64,000 nucleotides of DNA from Cyanophora paradoxa (lineage: Eukaryota; Glaucocystophyceae; Cyanophorales; Cyanophoraceae), in NCBI GenBank assembly GCA_004431415.1, contig QPMI01000017.1, forward strand, positions 186,001 to 250,000, given 5' to 3'. Of this stretch, positions 10,356 through 18,480 are shown piece after piece. The notes beneath the pieces were generated by a model. It was not told the DNA's origin. It searched no databases and saw nothing but the letters and a program-made list of their open reading frames with translations. Each line of letters opens with the position of its first letter. Within the stretch, counting starts at the first letter, position 1. The position numbers and the translations under genes are program-made.

Positions 10356-11414
10356 ATGGACCAGGTTCTGAGTTATACCAAGTATCGACAGAAATTGATT
10401 AAAGAAGGTATCACATTTGATGAGGAAGAACTAAGAAAGCGTTTTAAAAATCAAGAGCTTGAGCAGATCTTTAAGAAGCCCAAAAAGCAAAAGTCTTTCT
10501 TGCGGATCATTGCTCCACCCAATTCCTTTCAGGTTGATGTGATTTATTTCAAAAGCTACAAGACAGCAACACATGGAGTGGATAGGATGCTGGGATTTGT
10601 CGATATATTGAGTCGGAAAGCATTTGTATACCCTTTCAAGCCAAAGGATTCGAAAATCGATATTTTCAACAGGTTCAAAGTTGAGGCAGGCAAGGTTAGT
10701 GCTATCTCAGGAGACAATGAGTTCTCTGCTGAGATTTATAGGAAATGGTGTGAGGAAAACAATGTTACACTCTACACTGATGTAGCTAAGAATGACCACA
10801 TCACAGTAGGTGATAAACTTGGTATTATCGATAGGTTCACCAGAACTTTTAAACAATATTTGAGAAAAGCAATAGTTTCGAGTGGGAACCCAAAATGGAC
10901 TGATTATTACAAACAGGTTCTGGCAACTTACAACAACAGTCCACACACTTCCCTAAAGAATGATTCACCCAATGCAGTGTATGGGAATAACGAGAAAGAA
11001 TCGTTCATATATTTGCGTGATGCATTGCATAACAAACGTATTAAAGAAGGTAGCCCAACAGTAAAGGAGGGAGATTATGTTCGAGCTGTAACTGAAAAGA
11101 AGACTTTCGATAAAGAAGGAGCAAGATACAGCAAACAAGTGTATAAAGTAGCAGGCAAGGTAGGTAATCGATTTAGTTTATTGGAAGAGAATGAGGGAGA
11201 GAGTCCAAAGGAAGTAAAACGAAACTTTAAACTGAACGAGTTGCAAAAAGTAGATAAGGCAGCAATTGTTAAGATTCCCACACAGAAGCGTGTGGAGCGA
11301 GTGAAAAAAACAACGAAGGTAAATAGATTAGTAGCAAAAGAGGGTATCAAGCCCAATAGGAGCAAAGTAGTTAGGAAGAGGTATAATTTACGAAGCGGGT
11401 TGACTAGACGTTAG
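10356..11414 (+). CDS. rve-type integrase, element A copy 1
   Basis: The 352-residue protein has the RNase H-fold integrase core that joins element ends to host DNA. Candidate catalytic residues are Asp61 (FQVDVIYF), Asp120 (ISGDNEFS) and Asp159 (LGIIDRFTRTF). The third is Asp where the family usually has Glu, and element B shows the same change. A YNNSPHTS motif follows, and the C-terminal third is Lys/Arg-rich, as expected of a DNA-binding or chromatin-targeting tail. I see no clear HHCC zinc finger at the N terminus. The 6-bp target duplication around the element fits the action of this enzyme class. The gene lies 5 bp after the polymerase stop and overlaps the end of the convergent DUF5710-like gene by 4 bp. 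Confidence 0.88.
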   Translation: MDQVLSYTKYRQKLIKEGITFDEEELRKRFKNQELEQIFKKPKKQKSFLRIIAPPNSFQVDVIYFKSYKTATHGVDRMLGFVDILSRKAFVYPFKPKDSKIDIFNRFKVEAGKVSAISGDNEFSAEIYRKWCEENNVTLYTDVAKNDHITVGDKLGIIDRFTRTFKQYLRKAIVSSGNPKWTDYYKQVLATYNNSPHTSLKNDSPNAVYGNNEKESFIYLRDALHNKRIKEGSPTVKEGDYVRAVTEKKTFDKEGARYSKQVYKVAGKVGNRFSLLEENEGESPKEVKRNFKLNELQKVDKAAIVKIPTQKRVERVKKTTKVNRLVAKEGIKPNRSKVVRKRYNLRSGLTRR

Positions 11415-11773
11415 GCTGTGAGGTATGAACCATCTTTCGATTCAACAATTTTCGTGATAGGTCTGAACACTTTGAAAATTTCTTTATAATGGATTCCTTT
11501 AACATACCAACCCTTATGAATTGGGTCCCATCTGAGACCATAAGATTTCGCTAATTGGATGTCTTTGAAAGCAACTTGACAAAACATTTTAACATTAATG
11601 TATTTGATTTCGTCTTCTGTTAGTTTTCGGAATTCTTTGAAGATCTCACTGTTTTCATCTTCAACAAACCATAGCTTCTTTTCAAAATCCCATTTTGCTC
11701 CTTTTGATTTCACGGATTCGCGATCATCATATCGAGAGAAAATGTAAAAGCGTTGTTGTGGCTTGGTTTCCAT
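11411..11773 (-). CDS. Two-repeat DUF5710-like protein, element A copy 1
   Basis: The 120-residue product contains two copies of a short module: RESVKSKGAKWDFEKKLWFV near residue 19 and IQLAKSYGLRWDPIHKGWYV near residue 73. The K-xx-GA-WD-xx-K-WYV pattern matches the DUF5710 family, which is often found attached to or beside DNA-processing proteins in phages and plasmids; its biochemical role is not established. The gene is the last before the right terminal repeat and reads toward the integrase gene. The second copy of this gene lies beyond the window end. Confidence 0.7.
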   Translation of the reverse strand: METKPQQRFYIFSRYDDRESVKSKGAKWDFEKKLWFVEDENSEIFKEFRKLTEDEIKYINVKMFCQVAFKDIQLAKSYGLRWDPIHKGWYVKGIHYKEIFKVFRPITKIVESKDGSYLTA

Positions 11774-11850
11774 TTTTATTCAGATTATCAGATTATTTTT
11801 ATATGAAACAATCAATGAGGAATAACCGAGATTATGATATAACATCGATT

Positions 11851-12025
11851 GTTGTTACTGAGGCTTACTGAGATTTTACGTTTTGTTTTGTGTGGTTACT
11901 GTGAATGGTTTGTTTTTGATTTGGTTTTGTCGAAACGTTTGTGGAATATCGAAAAGTTTAAAGTTTATTCGATTTTATTACCATATATAATTTCGTGGGG
12001 CAGTATGCCCAATTTACATTTTTTT
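11851..12025. repeat. Right terminal inverted repeat of element A copy 1
   Basis: Reverse complement of 648-822 over 175 bp, ending in a run of 7 T. It is followed directly by CTTCGC, the right copy of the target duplication. Confidence 0.95.
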
Positions 12026-12331
12026 CTTCGCGAGGCATCTACGCGCAATAGCATTCCTGTGGTACTCCCGGATCCGATCAGGATTCTCAGCTCGATACTT
12101 CGCTGTGATGGCAAGCTGTTTCAAACGGTATGTTTCGTTCGTGTGGCGCAGTTTGCGATTGCGTTCAGCATTCTTTCTGCGTCGCTCTGCTAAAATCTCC
12201 GGGGTGACCTCGATCGGTTTAGGACCCTTCTTCTTCGGCTGATAAGGCTCCATTGTTAAAAGACGAACCTTAGGAGGTCGCCCACGGCCACGTTTAACCG
12301 CAGCGCAATCCGCAGTAATTGCAGAAGTCAT
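12014..12331 (-). CDS. AT-hook protein of element B, 3' end replaced by element A
   Basis: The 105-residue frame starts at 12331 and has an AT-hook core KRGRGRPPK near residue 13, a second basic stretch PKKKGPKP, then a helix-forming ERRRKNAERNRKL region and a YRAENPDRIREYHRNA repeat seen in other small viral basic proteins. True element B coding ends at 12026; the last four residues and the stop come from the element A repeat. Before the insertion the frame would have continued for a short tail antisense to the integrase end, so the two genes converged and overlapped. The counterparts are 5827-6090 in A and 53794-54207 in C. Confidence 0.7.
   Translation of the reverse strand: MTSAITADCAAVKRGRGRPPKVRLLTMEPYQPKKKGPKPIEVTPEILAERRRKNAERNRKLRHTNETYRLKQLAITAKYRAENPDRIREYHRNAIARRCLAKKKM
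12026..12031. repeat. Target-site duplication, right copy (CTTCGC)
   Basis: Matches 641-646 on the other side of element A. Element B sequence resumes here. Confidence 0.9.
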
Positions 12332-12340
12332 TGTTCGGCT

Positions 12341-12362
12341 TGTCTCTCAATAATAAGAGACA
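12341..12362. promoter_or_regulatory. Perfect inverted repeat between divergent genes of element B
   Basis: TGTCTCT (12341-12347) and AGAGACA (12356-12362) form 7-bp arms around an 8-base AT-rich spacer, 10 bp upstream of the AT-hook gene start and upstream of the HNH gene. It could be an operator or a transcript hairpin; the function is inferred from position only. Confidence 0.4.
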
Positions 12363-12462
12363 TAAATCCTTTTAAGACAAATTAGCGCGACTTTTGAGGC
12401 TTAAAGATAATGCAATCTGTAGATGTAACAAAAAAGTCGCAGACAAGCAGCTCGCTGCGCAG

Positions 12463-12993
12463 ATGGAGGTTATCGTTCCTGATGTACCAGAGGGCACTGC
12501 TTTGATCCCGCTGATAGGAATTCGCAATCGACGCAAAGTCATCGTCGCCTACGCTCTCGTGTCACACGATGATGCTGAGCGTGTGCTGGGATTTCGCTGG
12601 AGTTTGGACAATGGATATGCTCGAGCCAAAATCAACGGAAAGAGCGTGTACTTGCATACATTCATCAGTGGCAATCTTGAGAATGGGTTGACGTTAGATC
12701 ATATCAACAACGATCCAAAAGACAATCGTCGCGACAACCTCCGTTTAGCAACAGCTCGTCAACAGAATTTGAATCGTGGACAGCGGCGAGATAACACTTC
12801 AGGATACATTGGCGTCAGCTTCCATCAGCAACATGGTAAATGGAAAGCATACTATAAGATAAATGACCGCCAAAAGCACATCGGTCTGTTTCAAACAGCA
12901 GAGGCTGCAGCTCGTGCTCGCGATGCATATGCATTGGAACATACCAGCGAAGAGGACAAACCATTCTTGCGGTTGAACTTCCCACAGGTTTGA
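12463..12993 (+). CDS. HNH endonuclease with AP2-type DNA-binding domain
   Basis: From the ATG at 12463 the product is about 176 residues (an in-frame ATG at 12394 would add 23 less convincing residues). The HNH core is LDHINNDPKDNRRDNLR in the middle, with the DH, N and NLR residues of the family. The C-terminal part, SGYIGVSFHQQHGKWKAYY followed by HIGLFQTAEAAARARDAYAL, is a good AP2/ERF-like DNA-binding domain. HNH-AP2 proteins are usually mobile homing-type nucleases of phages and plastids. It is freestanding here, so it may be a selfish gene carried by element B or a DNA-processing gene recruited by it. Confidence 0.85.
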   Translation: MEVIVPDVPEGTALIPLIGIRNRRKVIVAYALVSHDDAERVLGFRWSLDNGYARAKINGKSVYLHTFISGNLENGLTLDHINNDPKDNRRDNLRLATARQQNLNRGQRRDNTSGYIGVSFHQQHGKWKAYYKINDRQKHIGLFQTAEAAARARDAYALEHTSEEDKPFLRLNFPQV

Positions 12994-13045
12994 ATGAAGG
13001 GAATAACACCCCTTGGGCGCAGCCGAGGCAGCTTGTCTGCCGATT

Positions 13046-13438
13046 ATGTTTTTAATGGAACTCGAATTCGAAACGGTAGAGGAAGAGTTTAATCTCGAAG
13101 ACTGCTGGCCTGGAAGAACTCACGAATCGCCTGATCATCTGATTTCGTTCGGCATTTACAAGGGCACATCGTTCCTGTGGATTGCCTCAGCGAAACCGGA
13201 ATATACTAGCTGGTTGTTGCGACAGCCTTGGCTACCGACTTTTGATCGCGCTGCTTTTTTACGCGCACAAAGCGCAATAGAGCCGAAGTCGTTCCAGACG
13301 ATTTGTCAACAGAATAAACGCGGTCCGCGGTCGCAGCTTCATATATCAAAACCTGATACGAATGATTCAATTCAACGAAAAGACGCATTAGATTTGCTCG
13401 AGTCGCTCCGGCGTTGTATTCGTCGAAAACGCAGTTGA
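13046..13438 (+). CDS. ExoX C-terminal/DUF3820-like small protein
   Basis: The ATG at 13046 gives about 130 residues. The core is LISFGIYKGTSFLWIA...PEYTSWLLRQPW, which matches the fG-YKG...P-Y--WLL pattern of the ExoX-like C-terminal/DUF3820 family often seen in viral and phage nuclease-associated proteins. The residues after the core lie antisense to the 3' end of the ATPase gene (13206-13922), so either the two genes overlap convergently by 230 bp or the tail is translated fortuitously. Its function is unknown; a DNA-processing link is inferred from the family and from the HNH gene beside it. Confidence 0.55.
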   Translation: MFLMELEFETVEEEFNLEDCWPGRTHESPDHLISFGIYKGTSFLWIASAKPEYTSWLLRQPWLPTFDRAAFLRAQSAIEPKSFQTICQQNKRGPRSQLHISKPDTNDSIQRKDALDLLESLRRCIRRKRS

Positions 13439-13922
13439 ACTCTTTAACGTTTGAGAGAATTGATGAGAAACAGACGTACTCGCAATTCCTTCGAACTGTA
13501 GGGCTGATTCCACAAAGACGTTGAGTGGTTACAAAAAGGCTCATGTTATAATGACGCCCACTAGTAAAAAGCTTTTGCATTAATCGGTCGCTGTGGACGT
13601 TCACAAGGTCATTATCGAGCAAATCATCTAGAACGATTGCAATCTTGCGCTCATCTTTCTTGCGTCGCCTTTCTTTTTGTTGCTCTAGAAGACTCTCAAC
13701 CAAAACTGGATCCCATTCTTCGTGAATATTGTTTGAGCGAGTCGTGTCGTCCCACTGTTCTGTAAATGCTGTGGTACTAAATACGAAGATATCGTCTAGC
13801 TGCGGAGCTACTGCATTTAATACGTGTTTAACGTAGGTGCTTTTTCCCGAGTTGGTGGGGCCGACAAACAAGAACCGTTTAGGCAGTTTTATTTCTGTAG
13901 GATCAAACAGTTTGATATCCAT
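13206..13922 (-). CDS. Genome-packaging ATPase (A32-like), element B
   Basis: The 238-residue protein carries Walker A GPTNSGKST near residue 21 and Walker B KIAIVLDDLL near residue 93, and an SGRHYNMSLFVTTQRLCG stretch like that of element A. The C terminus is Lys/Arg-rich. The gene directly abuts the upstream MCP gene (MCP stop at 13923, ATPase start at 13922), so the two are probably one transcription unit. It should pump element DNA into the capsid. The frame is intact. Confidence 0.9.
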   Translation of the reverse strand: MDIKLFDPTEIKLPKRFLFVGPTNSGKSTYVKHVLNAVAPQLDDIFVFSTTAFTEQWDDTTRSNNIHEEWDPVLVESLLEQQKERRRKKDERKIAIVLDDLLDNDLVNVHSDRLMQKLFTSGRHYNMSLFVTTQRLCGISPTVRRNCEYVCFSSILSNVKEFNCVFDEYNAGATRANLMRLFVELNHSYQVLIYEAATADRVYSVDKSSGTTSALLRFVRVKKQRDQKSVAKAVATTS

Positions 13923-15152
13923 CTAGAAGTTACTTACCTTTAGAGTTGACATTTGATACGAGTTAATTACGAGAACATTGTGGCGCAGGACGTGGAAGTC
14001 AACAACTGCTGGCGCTGCGTTTGTGCAGCCGGTCACAGTTAGCGAGCAGTAGCTGCTGCTGGAATTAAAGAAGTCTGTGTAGCCGAGGACAGCGTTATGC
14101 AGTGAGTCTTTGCCAGATTTCGAAAGCACAATCCCATAGACATTTCCGTCCTCGAAGCCAAGGGCTGAATTGCCAGTGGTTGCACCGCGGTATTGAGTTG
14201 GAATGTGATAGCACGATGATACAAACCCAGAGATTGGCTTATTGCTGATGTCGAGAGTTCGGTTGTTGTGCATGATCTCAAACGAATCGATTTTCAGCGC
14301 ATTTCCGTTGCCAGCAAATGAATTGTGATTGCGAGTGCCCAGGTGATTCGCATTACGCACTGTCATCAGGATCGCGTGCACAAGGCCGCTGACGTTGGCA
14401 AGGGAGATTTCGACTGCATTCCCCGCGTCGTCAGTCTTTAACTGCCTCGAGCGCTTTGAAATAATCTCGGTGAAAGGAATTCGAATACCACCGCTCTCGT
14501 TTGCAGATTTAAGCATAGACTCAGCCTCTTCGCTAGGGATATTCACGAACTGGCAAACCAGGGCACAATCCGTTAGAGTTGCAACAGCACTAGCGACAGT
14601 TCCAACCACGCCAGCCGAACGGAAGTCAATTTCGACGGTTGGCATGTCAGCCAGTGCGAGCAGCGGGAAGTACGAATTGTCCCAGAGCTGGGAGGGGATC
14701 TTTAGTACGTACTCGCGACTCGCATCGAGAATCTCAAGAGCCGCGTCCTTTCCAAAGCCGTAGCTGCTAGCAAAAGCCTGGGCGGACGCAACGCTATTAT
14801 CAATGAGCGCGTTCACAGTGAGCCAGTCTCCAGGGATCACCATCTTGAAGGATCCATGAACAAAGCGCACGTTTTCAATAAATGCACCAGCGCCATTAGG
14901 CAGCACCGAGGCGGCAGCTCCGCCAGCGACGCTGACCTTAAAGTATAGCGAGACACCGTTTAGAAGCTGCTTGCGCGGAAGGTCGAAAGCGGCAGTCTGC
15001 GCGAAGCCGTACGAGTTGCCTCGCGGACGGATCGTTTCAAGGAAAGGCTTGAACTTGGGGCTGACACCGACAGTGAGACCTGGGGATAAATAAAGTTCGC
15101 TTGAACCTTTGGTAGTGAGGAGCTCCTTTAGAGTTGTTCCTGCTTGCGCCAT
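13923..15152 (-). CDS. Major capsid protein (double jelly-roll), element B
   Basis: The 409-residue frame is intact and closely follows the element A MCP in length and motifs: TLKELLTTKGS at the start, FDLPRKQLLNGVSLYFKV near residue 55, a FVHGSFKMVIPGDWLTVNAL block, YFPLLALADMPTVEIDF in the middle, and a STLKVSNF end. Codon use is more GC-rich than in A, so the two elements have diverged. It is divergent from the penton gene at 15197. It would form the capsid shell of the element B virion. Confidence 0.9.
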   Translation of the reverse strand: MAQAGTTLKELLTTKGSSELYLSPGLTVGVSPKFKPFLETIRPRGNSYGFAQTAAFDLPRKQLLNGVSLYFKVSVAGGAAASVLPNGAGAFIENVRFVHGSFKMVIPGDWLTVNALIDNSVASAQAFASSYGFGKDAALEILDASREYVLKIPSQLWDNSYFPLLALADMPTVEIDFRSAGVVGTVASAVATLTDCALVCQFVNIPSEEAESMLKSANESGGIRIPFTEIISKRSRQLKTDDAGNAVEISLANVSGLVHAILMTVRNANHLGTRNHNSFAGNGNALKIDSFEIMHNNRTLDISNKPISGFVSSCYHIPTQYRGATTGNSALGFEDGNVYGIVLSKSGKDSLHNAVLGYTDFFNSSSSYCSLTVTGCTNAAPAVVDFHVLRHNVLVINSYQMSTLKVSNF

Positions 15153-15196
15153 TTGCTATTATAGACCAGAAAATTTTCATGCATATTGTTGTAAAG

Positions 15197-16075
15197 ATGA
15201 AGCTCCGCGTAAATGTCGATTCTAGGGACCGGTTCGAAGGCACGTCCTCGAATTTCAAGATCAATCTCCCAAGGCCCCTCGTTAATGTAAAGTCGGTGCG
15301 AGTTGATTCGCTAGAACTGTTTCATAACATGTTCAACCTGTCCACACAAGCCGCAATTATCACCGGCACCCTTGATCCCTCTGGCGTTGAGAAAACACGT
15401 GCCAACACTTTCAAGCCCGGAGTCTATACGCCAACCTCCCTTGCAAACTATCTAAGCACGCTTCTTAAAACCCAGCAGTATAGTTACGGCGGAACTACTT
15501 ATCAGCGCAAGTTCGTCGTTCAGTTCGAAGAGATCTCAATGCGGCTTAGGTTCCTGTGTGAAGCGGACTTTATTTTGAGCTTCACATCGGCCGAACTATC
15601 GAACCTGCTCGGGTTTGCGAAGACTCTCAGTGACCTTTCCAGTGAGCTTGACACACCTGAGACAATCGATGGCGTACAATATTCGTACGAGCTGTTCAGC
15701 GATATGCCAGTTGATCTACTTTATCACACGTATTTGTTCCTGTACATTCAGCAGATCAAAGGCCCGATCTTGACACTTAACCCCTATACAACGGGCTCGA
15801 TCGCAAAGATTCACATCGACTCAAAATTCGGGGAGCTCATCAAGTTCACATCTGAGGATCGTGTTCCCGTCACAGGCTTCGATCGAAACGCTGAGCTGTC
15901 TGAACTTGACATATCGCTGCGCTATCATAATGGAACAGACGCTGTCACAAACACAGAGTTCTCGTTCGTGCTAGAGTTCGATATCGAGGATGTCTCTTAC
16001 ACGTCTGCTGCTGCTAAATCCGCAATTAAGAATGCAGCCAGCGAGTACGTCCCCTTCGACAGATCGTTCGCATAA
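15197..16075 (+). CDS. Penton-like minor capsid protein, element B
   Basis: I chose ATG 15197, which starts MKLRVNVDSRDRFEGTSSNF and aligns with the element A start; an in-frame ATG further upstream would run into the MCP start on the other strand. The product is about 292 residues. Conserved blocks are the N-terminal VDSRDR...NFKINLP and KSVRVDSLELFHNMFN strands and a C-terminal ISLRYHNG...FSFVLEFDIED. It is the probable capsid vertex protein. Spacing and orientation relative to the MCP gene are the same as in A. Confidence 0.78.
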   Translation: MKLRVNVDSRDRFEGTSSNFKINLPRPLVNVKSVRVDSLELFHNMFNLSTQAAIITGTLDPSGVEKTRANTFKPGVYTPTSLANYLSTLLKTQQYSYGGTTYQRKFVVQFEEISMRLRFLCEADFILSFTSAELSNLLGFAKTLSDLSSELDTPETIDGVQYSYELFSDMPVDLLYHTYLFLYIQQIKGPILTLNPYTTGSIAKIHIDSKFGELIKFTSEDRVPVTGFDRNAELSELDISLRYHNGTDAVTNTEFSFVLEFDIEDVSYTSAAAKSAIKNAASEYVPFDRSFA

Positions 16076-16101
16076 GTTTTTTCCCACTGCTTAGTTAAAA
16101 G

Positions 16102-16749
16102 ATGCCTCCGCGAAAGAAGTCGACAGACATGCAGTCTCGGCTGCGCACTCCGCAGCTTGAAGTCGCTTCCAGCCCTACTAAGAAGAATCACATCGAGTTC
16201 TTGAGTGGTGATACTGGTGCTTACCCGCTAGTCCGTCGCGCTGGTGGCGGTGAGGGTGCATCCATCGATTACGCTCTTACCGCCGACGAGAACGCTATTC
16301 TTGATAAGATCCCGAATTCGCGGACTAAGAAGACCAAGACTAGCAAGCTAAAGGATACTGACGATGGGCCGCTGTACATCTCAGAGACGGCTAATCGTAG
16401 CAGGTATTTCATTAAAACTGTGACCGGTCTTAAGACAGTTTCAAAGAAGCGAGCTAGTGACCTTATAGCTGGCATCGCGGCTGAGACTAAGATGGAAAAC
16501 AAGATTTTAAATGAACCGATCACGAAGACAAAGATCGAGAAGAAGGTTGCCCCTCCTGCAGCTGCTGTTCCTGCCAAGACGATCGTTGCGATCCCTGAGG
16601 TCGATGAGAATGCTAGCGAGCTGCCTGTAGCTAACGCATCGATCCTGCGCATCGCCTCTAGCAGTGCTGATCCTGTCGGGCCGGCGATCGAGTACAAGCC
16701 AATGCTGAGCGGCTTCACTAAGCTAGGGCTCCGGCATCGCTGGGAGTGA
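16102..16749 (+). CDS. Conserved basic protein of PLV core, element B
   Basis: The 215-residue product is the counterpart of the 253-residue protein at 4712-5473: it shares SRYFIK...TGLK, GIAAETKMENKI...PITKTKIEKK and the C-terminal SILRIASSSADPV...LSGFTKLGLR. The N-terminal half has diverged and is shorter. It follows the penton gene by 26 bp. No catalytic motif or membrane segment is visible. A virion-internal or scaffold role is inferred from its fixed place after the penton gene. Confidence 0.75.
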   Translation: MPPRKKSTDMQSRLRTPQLEVASSPTKKNHIEFLSGDTGAYPLVRRAGGGEGASIDYALTADENAILDKIPNSRTKKTKTSKLKDTDDGPLYISETANRSRYFIKTVTGLKTVSKKRASDLIAGIAAETKMENKILNEPITKTKIEKKVAPPAAAVPAKTIVAIPEVDENASELPVANASILRIASSSADPVGPAIEYKPMLSGFTKLGLRHRWE

Positions 16750-16803
16750 CCGAGTGGCGCAGAGAAAGTCTTACCCGAAAAATGGTCGAATTACAGTAAG
16801 CTA

Positions 16804-16924
16804 GCATAAAAGTGAAGTATTAGTTTCTAAACTTCTATGCTGGCATAAAAGTGAAGTATTAGTTTCTAAACTTCTATGCTGGCATAAAAGTGAAATATTA
16901 GTTTCTAAACTTCTATGCTGGCAA
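16804..16924. repeat. 39-bp tandem repeat, about 3 units
   Basis: Units start GCATAAAAGTGAAGTATTAG at 16804, 16843 and 16882 with one substitution in the third. Each unit is nearly self-complementary at its ends (AGCATA...TATGCT). They lie just after the last capsid-module gene of element B. Confidence 0.9.
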
Positions 16925-16954
16925 TGTCCAGAAGTATTAATATATATTAAGTAA

Positions 16955-17165
16955 CTTCTGGGCAATGCCCAAAGGTAATATCTATTCTTTTAATACTTCA
17001 AGGCTTCTGGGCAATGCCCAAAGGTAATATCTATTCTTTTAATACTTCTGGGCAATGCCCATAGGTGATATCTATTCTTTTAATACTTCTGGGCAATGCC
17101 TATAGGTAATATCTATTCTTTTAATACTTCTGGGCAATGCCCATAGGTTATATCTATTTTTTAAA
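16955..17165. repeat. 41-bp tandem repeat containing a GGGCA-A-TGCCC palindrome, about 5 units
   Basis: TTCTGGGCAATGCCC occurs near 16956, 17005, 17046, 17087 and 17128 (one unit has TGCCT), with a 41-bp period over the last four, followed by GGTAATATCTATTCTTTTAA. The palindrome resembles the terminal GGGCATACTGCCC of element A. Confidence 0.9.
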
Positions 17166-17189
17166 AAACTTCGAGGCATGTCCACAAGT

Positions 17190-17600
17190 ACTTTGGACAA
17201 ATGTTCACGTCCAGAGGTCGCTAAGCGACTTTGGACAAAAGTTCACGTCCAAGATCCTCAACCCTGCTGGCACATCCCAACGCATGTTTTGCACAATCCA
17301 ACCTCTAGTATAGCCTCGTTTGCACTATTGGAGATGTCTGCACGAGTTGCTAGCTGACTTGGGTGTCGTTCTGGAGTTCGTGACTTTGGACAAAAGTTCA
17401 CGTCCAAGATCCTCAACCCTGCTGGCACATCCCAACGCATGTTTTGCACGATCCGACCTCTAGTATAGCCTCGTTTGCACTATAGGAGACGCCTGCACGA
17501 ATTGCTAGTTTACTTGGGTGGCGTTTTGGAGTTCGTGACTTTGGACAAAAGTTCACGTCCAAGGTCGCCTAGTGACTTTGGACAAAAGTTCACGTCCAAG
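17190..17600. repeat. 155-bp repeat (two full units) plus GACTTTGGACAAAAGTTCAC motifs
   Basis: GACTTTGGACAAAAGTTCAC recurs at 17227, 17382, 17537 and 17573, with a variant near 17192. The 155-bp interval 17227-17381 is repeated at 17382-17536 with about a dozen substitutions. TGGAC...GTCCA within each motif is an inverted repeat. It marks the transition from element B to GC-rich DNA. Confidence 0.85.
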
Positions 17601-18480
17601 ATCTCCAAGCTTCTAGGCAACCTCACTCATAGGTGTCAGATCGCTGATTCACAGACCGGCGCGTTTGGGGGCCCGCCTCAATTCACTGCTATATCGTTTT
17701 GCATTATCGATCGACCTAGACACCAGATACTACCTAGCGGTTGCTGGATGGAAGGGGAGGTAGACCAGAGGGAGAGAAGGGCGGTAGACGTAGCGAGAGA
17801 GTGGGAAAGAATGAGGGCTGGGAAGGCGCTGGAGTGGGTGAGTGAGGGGTGGGTTTGGGGGTTGAGGGTGGCAAAGAGGGCGGGCCCACCCTGATGGGGG
17901 TACTCTCATTTTTTGCTGTCTTGCTCGATCTCCTCTGGATTTCCACTTCCTCGCAGTGCGCCGCGTACGCCGCACGGTACCCGTGCCGCCTGATCTACTT
18001 TTGACTGCATCAAGCTTGCACCGCAGCACGTGCACCGAAGCACGCGCAGCCCGTGGGCCGGATTGGCCCGTACCGCGTAGCTTTTCCTCGCGATCCAGCC
18101 TCTGCTCGCAGCCGCATCGCTGCGCCGACCTCGTTGCCAAGTTGGCGCCCCGGCCGCTGTCCTGCCGCGCGCGCTGGGCCGGGGTCGATCTACATCTGCC
18201 CCGTGCATGTTCGTGCCACTACTACTCTTTCATTAGATCCAGATTCCCCCCTTGCACCCCCGGCGCGCCAAAACGCGGCCGGGCCACTAGTATATAGAAT
18301 ATATACTACGTATTATTACGTGTACTCATGATCGTGGAATCTCCACGCGCAGGCGCGCTGCGAATTTTTTCGGGCGATGCTCTGCAGCAAGGTCTGCAAT
18401 GCTAAATTAATTTGCTCGGCGGCGAGCGCGCGCCGGAAAATTTCCGCCCCCTCGTTTTCCGCGATAGATGCGCGAGTCTG
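17601..18480. other. GC-rich intergenic DNA, no supported gene
   Basis: Base composition rises sharply here. I see no recognisable domain, RNA gene or repeat in this stretch apart from short G-rich runs (17750-17890). It may include the promoter and untranslated leader of the BTB-type gene downstream. Confidence 0.4.

Larger units (their letters stand above)
647..12025. mobile_element. Polinton-like element A, copy 1 (complete, about 11.4 kb)
   Basis: The element is bounded by 175-bp inverted terminal repeats (648-822 and 11851-12025) and by a 6-bp direct duplication. It encodes packaging ATPase, MCP, penton-like protein, a conserved basic protein, an AT-hook-like protein, PolB, integrase and a DUF5710-like protein. 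This set matches Polintons and polinton-like viruses that can form virions and integrate. It sits inside element B where two B genes converge. A second, almost identical copy starts at 57396. Single-base losses in G-runs break its MCP and polymerase frames (see those entries). Confidence 0.93.
12026..17600. mobile_element. Polinton-like element B, right part
   Basis: This holds AT-hook protein, HNH-AP2 nuclease, ExoX-C-like protein, ATPase, MCP, penton-like and basic protein genes of B, then tandem repeats. The gene order differs from A, since in B the integrase lies left of the ATPase. The right limit is not sharply defined: capsid genes end at 16749, repeats run to about 17600, and GC-rich host-like DNA starts after that. 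No terminal repeat can be checked because the left end of B is outside the window. Confidence 0.75.

Noticed and set aside
11849-12193. 114-residue frame over the right terminal repeat
   Set aside because: It is the reverse reading of the inverted repeat plus antisense of the AT-hook gene; the same holds for frames at 444-836 and 57363-57584.
16804-17600. Possible CRISPR array
   Set aside because: Units are contiguous tandem repeats without unique spacers, and the setting is eukaryotic.
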